From contig CAXKWD010000007.1 in the NCBI GenBank assembly GCA_964059195.1, positions 496,001 to 560,000 of the forward strand: a stretch of 64,000 nt of DNA, written 5' to 3'. Positions 9,045-22,162 of the stretch are shown here, in pieces (within the stretch, counting starts at the first letter, position 1; every line of letters starts with the position of its first letter). The stretch is from Ectobius pallidus. Its lineage: Eukaryota > Arthropoda > Insecta > Blattodea > Ectobiidae. Below the pieces are notes generated by a model. That model did not search any database and was not told the origin of the DNA. It saw only the letters and a program-made list of their open reading frames with translations. A program made the translations under genes and the position numbers.

Positions 9045-10275
9045 TAAGAATATAAATGACATAAAACAGGTCAAGAACACACATTGGTGAAAAGATCAGG
9101 AATTGACAGTTTTACAAGGAAAATGAACAGGTTGTAGGGGAAAGAACTTGACATGAAATTAGCAATCAGCAGGTTATTCATCAACGAAATAAGGAAAGCG
9201 TAGGGAATCTGAAATGTAATGCACTAGGCACTATGGACGGAATCCTATGTAGGAGCGTTCAAAAGTGGAAAACACATTTTCCAAAGCAATGTAATGAATA
9301 TCAGGATATTTAGCGGATAATGCCACTGCTTTCGTTTCTACGTTGAAAGAAGATGGAATTAAAATACTGCATAAACCATGAAGCAGTGCGACTGAAATCT
9401 CTAAGAAGAATTTATTATAGAAACCTGCTCTAGACCGTTCGATCTGAACTTAGGCAAATTCCTTCAATGTTCTAGTTTAAATTTTCTAGTGAATTTAGAG
9501 CTGCAAATTCTGACCATGACGTTCATATTTTCTAAGTAGCCTACAAAATGAAAATCGCTTTCGCATATTGGTGGAAAAAGTTCCATAAAACTTGATGGGG
9601 CGGTCAGCGAGATGAGGAAATCCGTTCAGTATCTGCGAAATATGGTTTGTTGACACAAGATAAGGATTCCTCAAGAAGAAATATCAAATGTTTCTTGTCT
9701 TCCTGTAGCTGGTAGACTGGCACACTCACCCAGACAATACAGTTTAATGGTGTTACTCTGATGCTTTGAAGGGGAAATGTTATCTGTTTCATTGTGTATC
9801 TTATCTTCTTCCAATTTCCATTGAAAGCTGTGTAAGCGTACCACAGTTTAAGAACTTCTGCTCTATGCATCTACAGTATCTCATTGCACAAGGCACAGAA
9901 ATAAGAATTCACCTCACATTTCAATAAGTTGAGTAGCAATTAGACGAAAGCTTTCATACTTTAGGTCCTGAAGTGAACCGTGAATAAGGTTCATAAGCCT
10001 GATGTGCAGTGATTTGCATAATTGTTCCGCGCGCGAAATTTTTTCTCTTAGTAAAGATGTCGCGCAGAGTTATTTTCCGGCGAGACTAGCGCCACTCATC
10101 TTGTCTAGCTTAGGGGGTGTTTCCCGTAAGCTTGGAGCATTCTGTTCCTGCCTGCCGTTGGGAGATGAGATCCTGATCATATGAAGGTTGAACGACCGAC
10201 GGGTCGTCTTGTTGCGAGATGCCAGCATGTTGTGTTTTTAAGTAATTTCTAAGTGGGCAGTTGCCGAAGAGATTA
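9045..10275. other. Unassigned stretch between two Helitrons
   Basis: Nothing was recognised apart from a GC-richer segment at about 10000-10200. Open frames here (minus 9604-9870, plus 10002-10184) show no known motif and have no flanking gene structure. Confidence 0.4.
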
Positions 10276-11291
10276 TCTAATATATAAAATCGAAAGTGTG
10301 TATGTATGTATGTATGTATGTATGTATGTTTGTTCCTTATACAAATCTACATTTCTTTACCAATTTACACGACATTTTGCACACATACCCAGTTAAGCCC
10401 GGGAAGTTTAGCTGTCAACATTAAAATTGAAACAAATCAGTCCTTCCCTTGAAAATTATATAATTTCTGTGAATATTCTACTGAAAAAAATGAAATGTTG
10501 TTCAGTTCACATGGCAACAGTGAATTGTTTACTGTGATTACATAGGGCGTTGGCAACTATATAGCCTAATGCTGGACTTTAACGAATTATGATTCCATGT
10601 AATATATTGGCGAAAATAATTACTGAAAAATGAATTACACGAAAATAAAGCACAGTGTGATGCAGTCACATAACTTTCTCTACCCTCGACATAAGAAATA
10701 TTTTCTCACTTCACATTTTGATGTAGAATAAGAGGTCGTATTGCAGGAGCAACTTAAGTGTGTGAGTATGCTATATCAGAAGTCGGTAAATAGTCAGTTA
10801 TCCATAGCTGTAGGCTTTGTATTAGTTGAGATTTATCATAGGCCCTAAGCATGGGATGGAACATTTCGAGTCCTATACTCGCAGTATATTATGTCCCGGG
10901 TTTTAGGGGAGGAAAGTATGAAAGTGATACTGCATTTCTATTTTATTTCAGGCCCCAAACGGTTGTATGGTAACATGAGAATGAGAAATAAAATTTTCCG
11001 TCAAGTCAATACAATCTTATGTAATTTATGTTTCTTCTTATTTCAACCCCTCCCAGGCATGATGTGTAGAAGCAACGGAATGCAGCATTCGACATCCTCT
11101 ATGAGCCATAAAAGGCTATATCTAGCGTTTTCTGAGGGAATAGTCTGAGTGCCATATGTTGTTCTTCCTCATTTCGAATTCTACATACATTATTATATCA
11201 GGACCTAGAGTTTCAACATCGAAAGTCCTCCATAAGTTAATTTCAAATTACAAAATACAAAGCCCGGGCGACGCCGGGCCTTTTCAGCTAG
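10276..11291 (+). mobile_element. Non-autonomous Helitron, second family (1,016 bp)
   Basis: The 5' end is tctaatatataaaatcgaaa preceded by A, followed by a (tgta)n microsatellite at 10299-10330. The 3' end is the hairpin gcccgggcgacgccgggc, then ttttcag, CTAG and T. It carries an 85-codon open block (10891-11148) with KRLYGNMRMRNKIF and SMSHKRLYLAFSEGI. That block is conserved in the minus-strand Helitron at 53.3-53.6 kb but matches no family I know. No replicase is present, so it is mobilised in trans. Confidence 0.85.
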
Positions 11292-14285
11292 TATATGTAT
11301 AATATCTGCTCGCGGATAATCTTAGGAATTTCCGTCTTATTTTCGCAATGTAAAGAACTGCACATTAGGCCTACGAATTCTGGAGCCCTAGTTAATAATA
11401 TAATGTTGAAACTTACAGTTTATTCTGGTAAATTATTTTAATAAAAGTTCTATCTACATGGCATACATTCTATTTATACAATAAATTGTTTGAAAACTGA
11501 AATTACATTTATCGTGAATCCCTTTTTTCTCCTCCGTCATGTGTGAGACCAGGCCTATAAAGGCATTTTTATATTTTTAATGTCTTATAATAATTACAAG
11601 CTCAGTCGTACTATACTAAATTTTGAAAATTTAGAGAATCCTAACGATCGATGGACCTGGGGTGCTGTGCGTCTTGCAAAGGGGCGACGCAGAAGACGAA
11701 ATACCTCGAATTGAAAAGTGAAATTGGAATTATTTATTTTCATCCTTATTTCCACTTCCACATTACATTGTACTACATCACACGCTCACATCTACATACC
11801 TAGAGACCAGGCAGAGTAGTGACTGATCTACTTACGTTTCAGTTTCCTGGCAGCCACGGCAATCTGCAAAGGAGACAATAATTGACATTAGTTCTTGTGC
11901 ACTATGGCAATTAAAGCTCAAATAGGTTTCACTTACAGAAAATAAGCAGGTCGATTTTTAATAATGCCGCTATCATGTGACATTGGTTGGATATCTCACG
12001 ACTTTCTCTATCACGAGACATGCCTCCACAATAATAATCATTCAATAATCATTCTATTTACAACTCTAAAAATGTGTTTTAATTATTAAAAATACAAATT
12101 TGGATAAACTTTCGTCAATTTAGCAAGGGAATCTGAGTTTGAGTCCAGCGAATTCACGGGATTATTATTATTATTATCTCTTTTTTTGTGGTTTCTCTTC
12201 AGCAATTTGAAATTTTATCCTACACTTGTTAGGAAATTGAAATGGTTTAGCTCATGGCACACTGTTTTTATAAAACGTATATTTTTTAAATTTGGACTCG
12301 TAGTTTTCATTCAATATTTAATTATTTGAATCTTTAAAATCACTAAAGTATATTTAGGTTATAACTGAAAATTATGTTACTTTCTCTGAGCATACAATGG
12401 TACTATAAATAGAGGAAGTATTGTCCTGGACCATGAAATTCCATGTTTTTGTTTTGAATCAAAAAATAGTATTTTGAGAGACTGGGTTCTGATAAGCATA
12501 CCAGCCCAACAAAGAGAAATCGTGTAAAAAATGTATATCTGGGTCAGACGTCTTAACGTAACATGATGATTGGTAACAATTTTCTCTTAATTCAATGCCA
12601 CTGTAAATCAATACAATTTCAAGCCCTTCTGAGGGCGCGAAACAAGACCTGGGTCACGTTCTGTGTTTGAAACACCTGAAAATAAATATATTAGAGTTTA
12701 TCTTTATGAATCGGTAGGAGGAAGCTTTCACGGCTTAGATTGTTTACAACGGCTCCTAGTGACAGTGTTATGAAGTTCACTACTGCTGAAGAATGAAGGC
12801 AGTTCATGACATTGACACGGCTGGCATTATAAATGTATCATTCCTATGCAGAGTTCTAACAAGTTAAAACAATGATAACTATAACAGTATTGGCATGGGC
12901 ATGGGCATGAAATCTAAAGAGGGAATGTCTAATGCAGGACGGGGAGGAGAACTACAAAACAATTGCCAATCATCAAACCTGCTATAATTGTTTTATCGCA
13001 ATACAAACCAAATTATTAACAAGATGAATTTAACCAAGGCAAATTTGAAAACTTTTTTTTTTTAATATTAATACCTTCGTGGTTAGCAAGCCCGGGTTCG
13101 ATCCCCGGTGACTTTTCGCTAAACACCAATTACCAGCTCTTCGGAAGGAGTTCGCTATGTTATACGTTCATCTGCATTGCAAAGTTTTGGTTTCTATTCA
13201 ATGTAATTTCAAGTCTAATATTGCTATTGAAATTCTGAAGCCATAAGAAATGAATGGCTCACTTGTTCATTCCTGAAGAGTAAAAGGGAAACTCGTAAGA
13301 ATTCTCCATGCTGCACTTAAGCATTCTTTTGTTGAGAATTCTTCCATTTACAGGAAACCCGACATTCATTCAAACTCAAAGCACGTTAAGAGACGTTATA
13401 AAGGAGAGACGTCTCTTTCGTTTCTGTGACAAGGAGAATGTAGAGAGTCAAAAGCCACAGGAGCTATGCGAGAACACAAAGACAATTCTATGAAGAGCAC
13501 TGACCCTCAAGTAGGAATCAAAACAGTTAACATTAAGACACACGAAATAAAAGCTGGACTAGTGCTGTAAAATCTTGATGCAACTCCACTGGTACAACTT
13601 TGGTATCCGTCACATGGAAAACACTCATTTAGCTTAAAGTATTTGCATAAGTTTATTAGCTTGATAAAAAATTAGTGATTTTAAAATTCACCACGTCTTT
13701 TAAAATGTGAAATTTCTCACGGCGAATGCAAAACTAGTTATATTTGGTGGGCGGAAAGCGTTTTCGTGTTGGCAGCGCTGCAATATGGCTGGCTCTACGG
13801 TGCGCAATTCATCACATTGCAGTTTATTATTATTTCACAAAATAATGTTAACTGCGCGCGTGTTGAAGCAACTGGCTACGTTCGTCTCGCAATCATTCCT
13901 GTTCGCAGACTAAAATCTCGCTTTTAACACTTATAGCATAAATAATAATTTCCCTATTTTATAAGCAACTTGTAGGCATGGCACTTGCGTTAAGTGCACT
14001 GAAAAATGTCCTAAACTTACTGTATCTAGACGTCCTTATCTCACTTGCTTTGAAAAATGCTATAGCATAGCACAGCAATAACTCGCTAGTGACTGGAACC
14101 CATGAGATTGTATTATGATGTGTGTGTATTTCACTACAGCCTGCAAGTGCAATGTGTAAGTAATAAGAAAATACAGTGGCATTTATTACTTTCTCTACCC
14201 GTACCACAGGTATTATACGTAGCGGAAGGATCTTCTTCCATGTCCAATTTTAAATTTTAACACAAATTTTGAGGTTCCCTTAGTT
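11292..14285. other. Mostly unassigned; possible terminal exon at 11.7-11.9 kb
   Basis: On the minus strand at 11863 there is a good splice acceptor (ttgtctcctttgcag). It is followed by a short open stretch, stop codons and an AATAAA at 11738-11733, as in a last exon with 3' UTR. The segment 13076-13125 contains ggttcgatccccgg, a tRNA B-box-like fragment and probably SINE debris. A short att repeat lies at about 12160-12178. Otherwise nothing was seen. Confidence 0.3.
13076..13125 (+). repeat. tRNA-like fragment (SINE debris)
   Basis: The words cgtggttagcaagcccgg and ggttcgatccccgg resemble parts of a tRNA-like promoter (end of A box, D-loop region, B box). A full cloverleaf cannot be built and no 3' acceptor stem is visible. 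It shares its B-box core with the 7038-7324 SINE. It is not a tRNA gene. Confidence 0.35.
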
Positions 14286-14705
14286 AAAAAAAAAGACCGG
14301 GTGCGTGGAACGCCACGTGACAGAAGTGAAACTTCTTTGGCAACGTTGAGAGTGAAATAGAGCAATACATATAATTATATCGAATGGAAGAAGGAAATCA
14401 ACTGAACAAAATAAGAAATTCACTTTTTCGGTCATTTTAAATCAAACACAGGTGTGATGAACTAATGCCCGCACTGTCACTGATCGTAGCCGCTGTGTTT
14501 GTTTACATGAACAGTAATGGCCCCCACTCAATGCCTGATACCTTTCCCCCGTGCGCTCCCGTGGCCCCACTCTTTCCATAACAATTCTATGCTTGCTACT
14601 TACCCCCACTACTTTCGTGACGAGTTTGTTCGTAACGCAAGTTTGGGTTAGCTCTCGGTTTACTCCTAGCGCGCCTAAAGAAGTTTCACTTCAAAAATTC
14701 AATTT
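14286..14705. repeat. Element with AAGTTTCACTTC-type termini, copy 2
   Basis: The left end ggaacgccacgtgacagaag / tgaaacttctttgg (about 14305-14340) and the right end aagaagtttcacttcaaaaa (about 14680-14699) are inverted relative to each other. The left module is the reverse complement of 2475-2512. The right module resembles 2100-2120. The interior is ordinary AT-rich sequence plus a short (gt)n run at about 14719-14737 just outside. It is probably a non-autonomous DNA element; the superfamily is unknown. Confidence 0.45.
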
Positions 14706-15849
14706 TCAGAAACATGTTTGGGTGTGTGTGTGTGTGAATTAAGAAATGTGAAAAACCTTATCTTACACATTTTTTGTGGAAATGATCAAAATACGAGCCG
14801 GAAGCGACCATCAATACTGAATAGGAAGGCAACAGAACATTTTTATTGACAAAAAAAAATGGAACACAAGGATATAAAAACACGTGATGTTAATGTGTGT
14901 GTCCTGATAAAGAGAGTTACATTTTCATATTAGATTCCTCTTTGAACTCCACGGTGACAATTTGCAAACTCTATTGCAATCTTCTAGTCAGAAACATCGA
15001 GTAGTATTGCAACGCATGGAATAAGGAAATTCTGTTTGAACAGTTGTATCCCACTCATTTTCCACGGTCACAATTTGCAGTTTCAACACTTTGGTTCTTG
15101 GCTTTTAAAATCGTTTTCCAATAAAAAAACTAATGAGACCATTATCTCAGGAGGGGACGAGACTACCTCTGTGTCAGCAGTTTTCAGCGCTGACGCTCTT
15201 CATGGGCATAATTGTTGCAATTTTAACATCACTTTTAATAAGGGACTCTCCTGTGCAGTGAAATTAGAATGAGTTGAAAATGCACTCATTGCCCCGATTG
15301 GAACAGTGATAATAATCGTATAACTTGCGAATATCAACAGATTCGTTCAACACAAAGACTTAGTCGTGCAATGCACAGTTTCTATTGCAAACACACCACT
15401 CACATAATTACGTAAGTTCTAGTCAACATCTGTGGTTAGCAAACAGAATCTCGCCAATGCACTTTCTCGTAATGTAAAAATTATCAACAGATTCAAGATC
15501 AAACAAAGCTGCCCCTAGACTAAACTAATTCTTATCTGAGTAAATCCACTTTTAAAAAACTGAACAACGAAGTTTAATTTCTAACTCAATTTTTACGTGA
15601 AAACGTCTGCAAGTTTGGTTTAATCGTCAGGTCGAAATTTCTATGCAACGAAATTTTGTACGATTGCATGACGAAATAACTCTGTAATGAACCTAGAGCA
15701 AGTAACCGGCTAAAGTAGAGATAACTTGTTACCCTACGACAGTGACCGACATGTTCCGTGCTCCGTGACGTCATACTACAGAGCAGCCACGCTCTTTGCT
15801 AGGCTATATCTGCGTACTGAGCACAGCGTGGAGAAAGGGTTCAACTGGC
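14706..15849. other. Unassigned stretch
   Basis: No gene was recognised. The related words ccacggtgacaatttgca (14950) and ccacggtcacaatttgca (15062) hint at an old degenerate direct repeat of about 110 bp. No other copy was identified. Confidence 0.3.
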
Positions 15850-16142
15850 CAGTGGCGGTACGAGTGCGCTCCGTTCTTCGTAGATAGATAGTATGAGAAT
15901 AGCACAATTGCAATACATTTGTACGATAACGAAAGAGTACAATGTAACAGAACTGTTTTGTTTGTAATGAAATTTAATATAGGCCCTACTTACAGTAATC
16001 TGAAATGCATAATACATAATACATCCACAAAATATACAAACTACACAAAATAAATAAAATACATAAATTATACAAATTAAACTATATACCCTTGTGAGCA
16101 GTATGCAAAGTATATGCCTATTCAGACTTTTGATACACACCC

Positions 16143-16637
16143 TCACTTTGTGTCACTATCGTGCACAAGCTCAAGGCATTGTAGAGATTTTTTCCCTATT
16201 TTCTCGCGCACTAATTTTGCAACATTAGGAGTCATAGTCCGGCTAACACACAAACAAAGAACATTTTTCAAGTTCTGATCAGATAGATGGTTTCTATGTT
16301 GTGGTATGCAGATCTTCAAACAAGAAAAGTACTGTTCACATACATACGTCGATCCAAATATACTCAACATTCTAGCAGCAAATATATGTAATCGAGGGAA
16401 TCTTGCCTGGGGAAATCTTCTATAAAATACAGGTAGGTCCATTTTGTTTTGAAAGCGGTCTTTCATTTCAATATAATTTTGCATATCAATGACTTCTAGT
16501 TGCAATGTCATTGGAACACTGTCAATATCCACAGAAAATGGTGTCGCAAATATGCAATAATATATCGGATTGGAGTTTTGCAAACTCTTGAAATCTACAA
16601 TAAAATTCTTGATCCAGATCTTATAATATTTGCACAT
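16143..16637 (-). pseudogene. hAT-type transposase (GTF2IRD2/ZBED-like), C-terminal fragment
   Basis: A 164-codon minus-strand frame contains CIFATPFSVDIDSVPMTLQL, EVIDMQNYIEMKDRFQ, FYRRFPQARFPRLHIFAARM, LSIFGSTYVCEQYFS and NHLSDQNLKNVLCLCVSRTM. This is the C-terminal catalytic/dimerisation region of hAT-derived proteins of the GTF2I-repeat-domain-containing 2 / SCAND3 type. The STYVCEQ.FS signature corresponds to the conserved hAT dimerisation block. The N-terminal BED finger and RNase-H core are absent upstream (right side), so this is a 5'-truncated relic. The 3' part of the frame is intact. A possible hAT terminus, cagtggcggtacg, lies at 15850, but no partner TIR or 8-bp duplication was found. 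Confidence 0.8.
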
Positions 16638-16639
16638 AA

Positions 16640-18911
16640 TTATTCATGTTAGTAATTGGATGGCATACTGTAGACAACTTTACTGTGACGTGTCTCAGAA
16701 TGTGAGCTGACGTTTGCATAAGTCTAGTTTTACTTTGAATGCTCTAAATTAACTCTGCCATGGTTAATACACACACTTCAATATGCCATCACGGTTAACC
16801 TTAACCCGTCCAGTTCTACTGCACTGAACATCACTGCGCTGGTGCGTTTTAACAGCAATACAACTCAACTGCTCGCTCTCCCAAGCTCTTGCGGGATGAC
16901 CTGCTCTTACGTCACGACTGCAGCATCTGCCGGACACTGCCCTACGAGGTCATTGAGGCAACTGACCCGTCCGCAAGAGTCGAAAGTACAGATATAGAGA
17001 TCGTTGTGGACAGTGTATCAACAGCTCTATTTGGAACTCAATCGAACGGTTCAACAATAACCAGCTTTTAATATATTTTCAGAATTAAACAATCAGAATT
17101 TTACAAGGATTCCCCACATATATTACAATGTGATTAGAATCGCAGGAAATGGCAATCAGAAGATAGGGAGAACGAGAAGAAGATAAGCGACAGAGGCAAA
17201 TTCAATTCAACCAGCTGCAGCGGGGCTATACTTCGATTTGCGCAACTAGAGTCCGTAATGCTCCAATGCCTCCTATGTCGCGTCATTATAGTCCTTTCTC
17301 AATTGCTCCCCTTGGAATCAGAACTGTTACGAGATAAATCTGTTGGACGAGTTAAGTTTTAACTTAAACAGTAAACGAAAAGCTTTCAAAAGAAAAAAGG
17401 AGCCGCAGCATGTAACGTTCAAACGTAAACCCCCTCGGATTTCCCACGTATTTCACCTTGTATCGACCATAACTATTTTCATATTGCACTCTTAACTCTC
17501 AAATAAAACCAATTTCCATTCCACTTTGAATGATTCAGCTGGAATATGTACGTAGAATATTGTATTTAAGTTTGCATGATTTGTACTGTTATAATTTAAT
17601 TATACATATATATATTATTTTATTTCATTACGTTGTATTTTTGTTACATTACATCTACATGTCGTACATGTCTTAAAGTGCTGAAGGCCGTCCATAATAA
17701 ATTATTTAAAAAGAAAGAATATAAAACTGTTGCAATAACATTTCATGACGTCAGCCTGTTGACCACACGTAAACTGACACAAATATTACATATTAAACAA
17801 ATAATGGATATCAATAGATTCTTAAAATTACTTATTACTAAATATTATTAAAAATATTGATTAATATAAGCAACGATAATTACAACACATTGTAGTTCGT
17901 AAAACTGTTACTGTAATGTAAGAATTTGTTTCATTTTCATCAGTAAATAATTTAATATGATATGATATAACATCTGACTGGGGATTTGCACAAAAAGTTG
18001 TACCGCAACAACCGCTAAGTTCTGTGACAGAATCCCGAATGCTGTTCCTTCTGCCTTTGAGGGAGGCATTCCCAACTCTCTTGTGATGAGGTTCTTGGTT
18101 ATTTTCATTGTAATTCCAACTATAAATGTGAGAACCTGAACCGTTACACCGATCGCGGCTTTATTTGCGTAGATATTTCACCCGCGAGTTGGAGCTGTGC
18201 CCGCCGTGATACAGAAACCCGCATGACTGGCCAACTCTTGCGTGGGACTCACTGTATTATTATTGTTATTATTATTAAATCTCAGGGATGGAAAGCCTGT
18301 TTCACCATAGAGGCATGTTGATTGGTGCACAAGAGTCTATCGTACAAAGTATTTATTCAGCCATTAAGTAATCTACCTTTCTTGTTCAGCTCTCTATTTC
18401 TCTCTTTTTCGACAATATTCACTTCTTACTGTAATTTCATACTTTTCCTGTAGATAATATTTCTTCTGACCATAATTCATCTTTAACTCAATTCACAAAT
18501 AAGACTTGTACATATACTGTTTGTCATCCGGTATGGAGAAACTGGAAAGAATAAAATAGTTGTAGTACGTAATTCAGCTAAGGTAAGCAATGCTAAGAAG
18601 TTAGTTTTCAACTCAGTGGGTAGGATCAGGTTTGCCAAATATCCCGTATTTTTCGGGAAATCCCGTATTTTCAATTCAGTTGAACCAAAACTCCGGGCTT
18701 TCAAGAATTTAACCCTTTTAACTTTTATTTTCACTTTTGTACAAACTGACAAAGTTACAGAGAAAATGGACGATGTATTGTCAAATACCAGCAAGAATTA
18801 AAAATAAAACAGTTGTAAATCACTGTAATCTCTCTCAAGTATTAAAACATGTGTTCTGACGTGCTTCTTTGTTTCATTTTCATTAATGTTTTATTTTGTT
18901 AGTGTAGAGTG

Positions 18912-18969
<58 letters not shown>

Positions 18970-20260
18970 GAGATGTACCAGAAAGTTCATTTCATAATGT
19001 ATTGAGATACTATATCTATTACATTATTTATCAATTTCTCAGAAGGATTTTGAGGGAGTATGTTCCTTGGAATCCCACCTAGTAACTACCAAATTCACTA
19101 ATTTCGAGGGAAATTCATTTTCTCGGTGAGTAGTTGTGCAGCTGGTTTATTGTCACAGTAGGGACACAACAAGATGCTACCGTGATTCGGACTCTTGTTA
19201 AATAGTCGTTCCCAAATTCCTTAACAAAGCATCGAATAGTCGTCACAACGTCATCTTGTTTCCTCACTAAGAACTGCTAGAAAATAATAACTTAAATGGC
19301 ATAAAATTTTTGTAATGAGAATTCTGCAGACCTTGAAGAATCCACTGCGTAACTAGTTGAGAGACAAGAGGGAGCAGTGGACTGTGTGCATTGGAAAGCA
19401 CAGGATCTGTGTAAAGGCACATAAAATTCCATTGCGTTTTCTCCCCCCCCCACTCCAAGTCTCTCTGCTCTCTGAAACAAAGACTCGCACTAATTGAGTT
19501 GTGTTTTTGCAAGAGTTTAACTCTGAGCAAGGAAATGAAGTTAGACTAGAAACTCTGAGACTCTTTGGGGCAAGTTCTCGAAATAATTGATGTTTGATGT
19601 TTTTTGTATTCAATTTGGGAAGAGGAATTTTTGTCTTTGTGAATTTTCATTCGTCGGACAACATGTTCAAGGTATGGAACCAGATTGGATTATTATGTAA
19701 GCTTTGTGAAGTTTATATCCCACTGAGATTAACATACTCTAGAGGAGTAGAGTTGGATTATTCCCTCAAAGTCTCTGGCCTTGAAGACAAACCCAGCCAG
19801 CGAGCTTCTCGTTACGTCTCGTTACCAAGATGCGCGAATTCGGTGCGCGTAAGATCAGTAAGCTACCGCTGGGCAAAGAGTGAACATCATGCAGCTTGTC
19901 GTCAGTCGTAGAAAATACAATAATAGTTGAGTGAAGGGATGATGCCGCTGCGAGAGAGACAGACAACACGTGGAGTGGGATAGGAGAGCTGAGCCAATCA
20001 CGGTGCAGCTACCTCCCCTAGCCAGAACTCTACGAGCGGTGAGACTCGCTCCTAAGGTATATACGTAAAAACCCAGAGACGTTGTGGAGGTAATCCTACT
20101 CTACATTTGATCTTCTCTATGTTCCACAACAGGAAAAATATATAGTTACTTTATGTGAATTGAAGTCACTTTACAAACATTTTCATCTTTCTCTTAGTAG
20201 GCCTAAAGCTGTGTTTATTAGAGAGTATTTATAGCATATACAGAAGGTTTTAATTGTTAA
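16640..20260. other. Unassigned stretch with a (TA)n microsatellite
   Basis: No gene was recognised. Features seen: a long (TA)n run at about 18914-18967; a segment at 18630-18670 with repeated cccgtatttt words; a relatively GC-rich, CpG-containing segment at 19780-20060. Open frames (for example plus 19594-19911, minus 18483-18794) show no known motif. Confidence 0.35.
18914..18967. repeat. (TA)n microsatellite
   Basis: About 27 perfect TA dinucleotides lie in a row. The tract is likely polymorphic in length and prone to assembly error. Confidence 0.95.
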
Positions 20261-20261
20261 T

Positions 20262-20740
20262 AAAATCAGGTAAACTGATATAAAAATGTTCCAGAAATAT
20301 TTTATTTAATCAGTGATAACTGCAATTATCATATGCAGAAAATAAGTTATATTTTTAAATCGATTTCCGAGTTAAGCTCCAGATTGATTTATTATCAAGG
20401 CTTATGGAAGAAAGAAGGTCTGGTTCTTTTAAAAATCAGATTAACATCGTCCAGCATCAGCAGCACTAAACAGATTTGTGATATCTTGACAACAGCACAC
20501 TCACATAAAAATACAAAAGAAATAAAATGTCAAACTGGCCGGCTATTGGATTTGAAACAGGGACCTTTAGAATGCGAGTCCAAGACATTACCATTTCGGT
20601 CACCTCGTTCGGTTTAACGGTCTAGTTTGACAAGCATATGTCAATGAATACGTGGATACTGTTATTTGTGAAATCTAAATGTATTGCAACTTCCAAAGCC
20701 GTATATGAATAACTTACTGTAAATCAATAAGTTTGCATTT
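20262..20740 (+). mobile_element. R1 repeat family, copy B, with embedded tRNA-like segment
   Basis: It starts aaatcaggtaaactgata, continues with gagttaagctccagattg and reaches cttccaaagccgtatatg. At 20537-20613 (minus) it holds a tRNA-like segment: ggtgaccgaaatggtaatg for the A box, and the B box has decayed to gtttcaaatcc. The same insert sits in the 27.8 and 50.2 kb copies, so it belongs to the element. The right terminus is missing. Confidence 0.6.
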
Positions 20741-20830
20741 ATTGCATTTATTATTATTATTATTTAATTATTATTCTGGTCACTGCCTGGATTGCATTCT
20801 TGAAGACATGTGTAGGTCTACACATTTTTA

Positions 20831-20960
20831 TAGTTTTTTTCTCTCTAGAGTGTGTTTCCGTTGGTCAAGGTGTCTTAAAACATCTAATTCTAATAAATAA
20901 TTTTCACTCATTTTCTTGATATTTTGTTTTGTACATGAAAATAGAACAATGAATTCGAGA
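20831..20960 (+). repeat. Short dispersed repeat, copy 1
   Basis: The words ctctagagtgtg, ttggtcaag.tgtctta and cactcatttt...attttgtttt match 26357-26487 in order and spacing. A partial third copy is at about 28735-28860. It is an eroded family of unknown type with no coding capacity. Confidence 0.5.
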
Positions 20961-22162
20961 ACGGTTTCGCCATGGTAACGCTAAATATCGGTAAAGAACA
21001 TACAGAGGCACAGTGACAGGTAAAACCGCCCAGGTGAGTGATGAGTGATCAGATAAGGAAAATCACGTAGAGAAGGCGAAACAAAGAATATCAAAGTGAA
21101 ATCAGAGTAGTAATCATTCAAAACAGATGTTAGGGTGTGAACCTGATCCAACATACGAACAGGTATTCCAGAAGGATTGTCTGTCGTATTGATTGGAAGT
21201 AGGAGACTCGGCGACTCAAACGTTTCAATGCTCGTGTGAAATGAAATGTAAATCTTGTCAAGTGTCTTGTGTGAAGTGAAATTCCGGTTTCCTGAAAGTT
21301 AAAGTCTCACTCCAATGTCAGTGGATCTACGATACCACCCATATACACCAGATCCCAAGTAGTAGGCCTACACAGATTTTGACATCTCCATGCCTATGGA
21401 AATAGATAATTGGAAGATAATAAAATCTAAAATTTTGGGTTTCTCATGTTTTGTGATCACATAGGGTAGTCGTTGTACTGTTTGGGAGAGAATTATGTAG
21501 CACCACCCAGAATACACAACGGTCATAATTATTGCAGAATACTCGGTCATGGTTGAATATCGTGGAACTTAAGAAGTAAGACAAGAATGTCTCATTACGT
21601 CCAGAATATATTTTTATTTCTTTTGGACTGGTGACCAAAATTATATGTAGAAGTATGAGGGGTGGGAGGGGAAGATTGAGACAAATCTCTTCCTACAGGC
21701 GTATGATATGAATTTCAACTGTCAAGGTTTTCCTGAGGGTAGTGCAGACATAGCTGTTCAAGATGGCTACTGCCCATTCCAAATGTATTGAGAGAAAAAG
21801 ATGCGGATCGATAACGTACGTTTGCGAACTTGGTTAGGATGCTCACAACCTCGTTCAGACACGCCCCTTGCAGCCCTAAGCCCAATCCCATTCTTTCGCT
21901 TAACAGTTCCCTTGTGATTTGTGTTCCTATTAAAGTAAATTATACATTGTTTGGTGTCATTTTTCTTGTAATTATGTTTAGAATTGATATATAAACATTT
22001 TAAGATAAAATGATATATTAAAAATCTAAGATTGATTAATTGGGGCGGAAATTACGGTCGGTCCTAATCCCCTGCTCTTGTAAATGTGAGGGTGCTTGCG
22101 GGTGAAGGAACCTACCTGGCCCGACACGCCATCCCTGTTTGCTAAGGGTATACAAGATCTTG

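Noticed and set aside
15850..16860. Complete hAT element around the transposase fragment
   Set aside because: A hAT-like terminus (cagtggcgg) is seen on the left only. The right candidate (cactgcgctgg) does not match and no 8-bp duplication exists.
19266..19613. Three overlapping minus-strand open frames
   Set aside because: Mutually overlapping frames of similar length with no motif are typical of chance.
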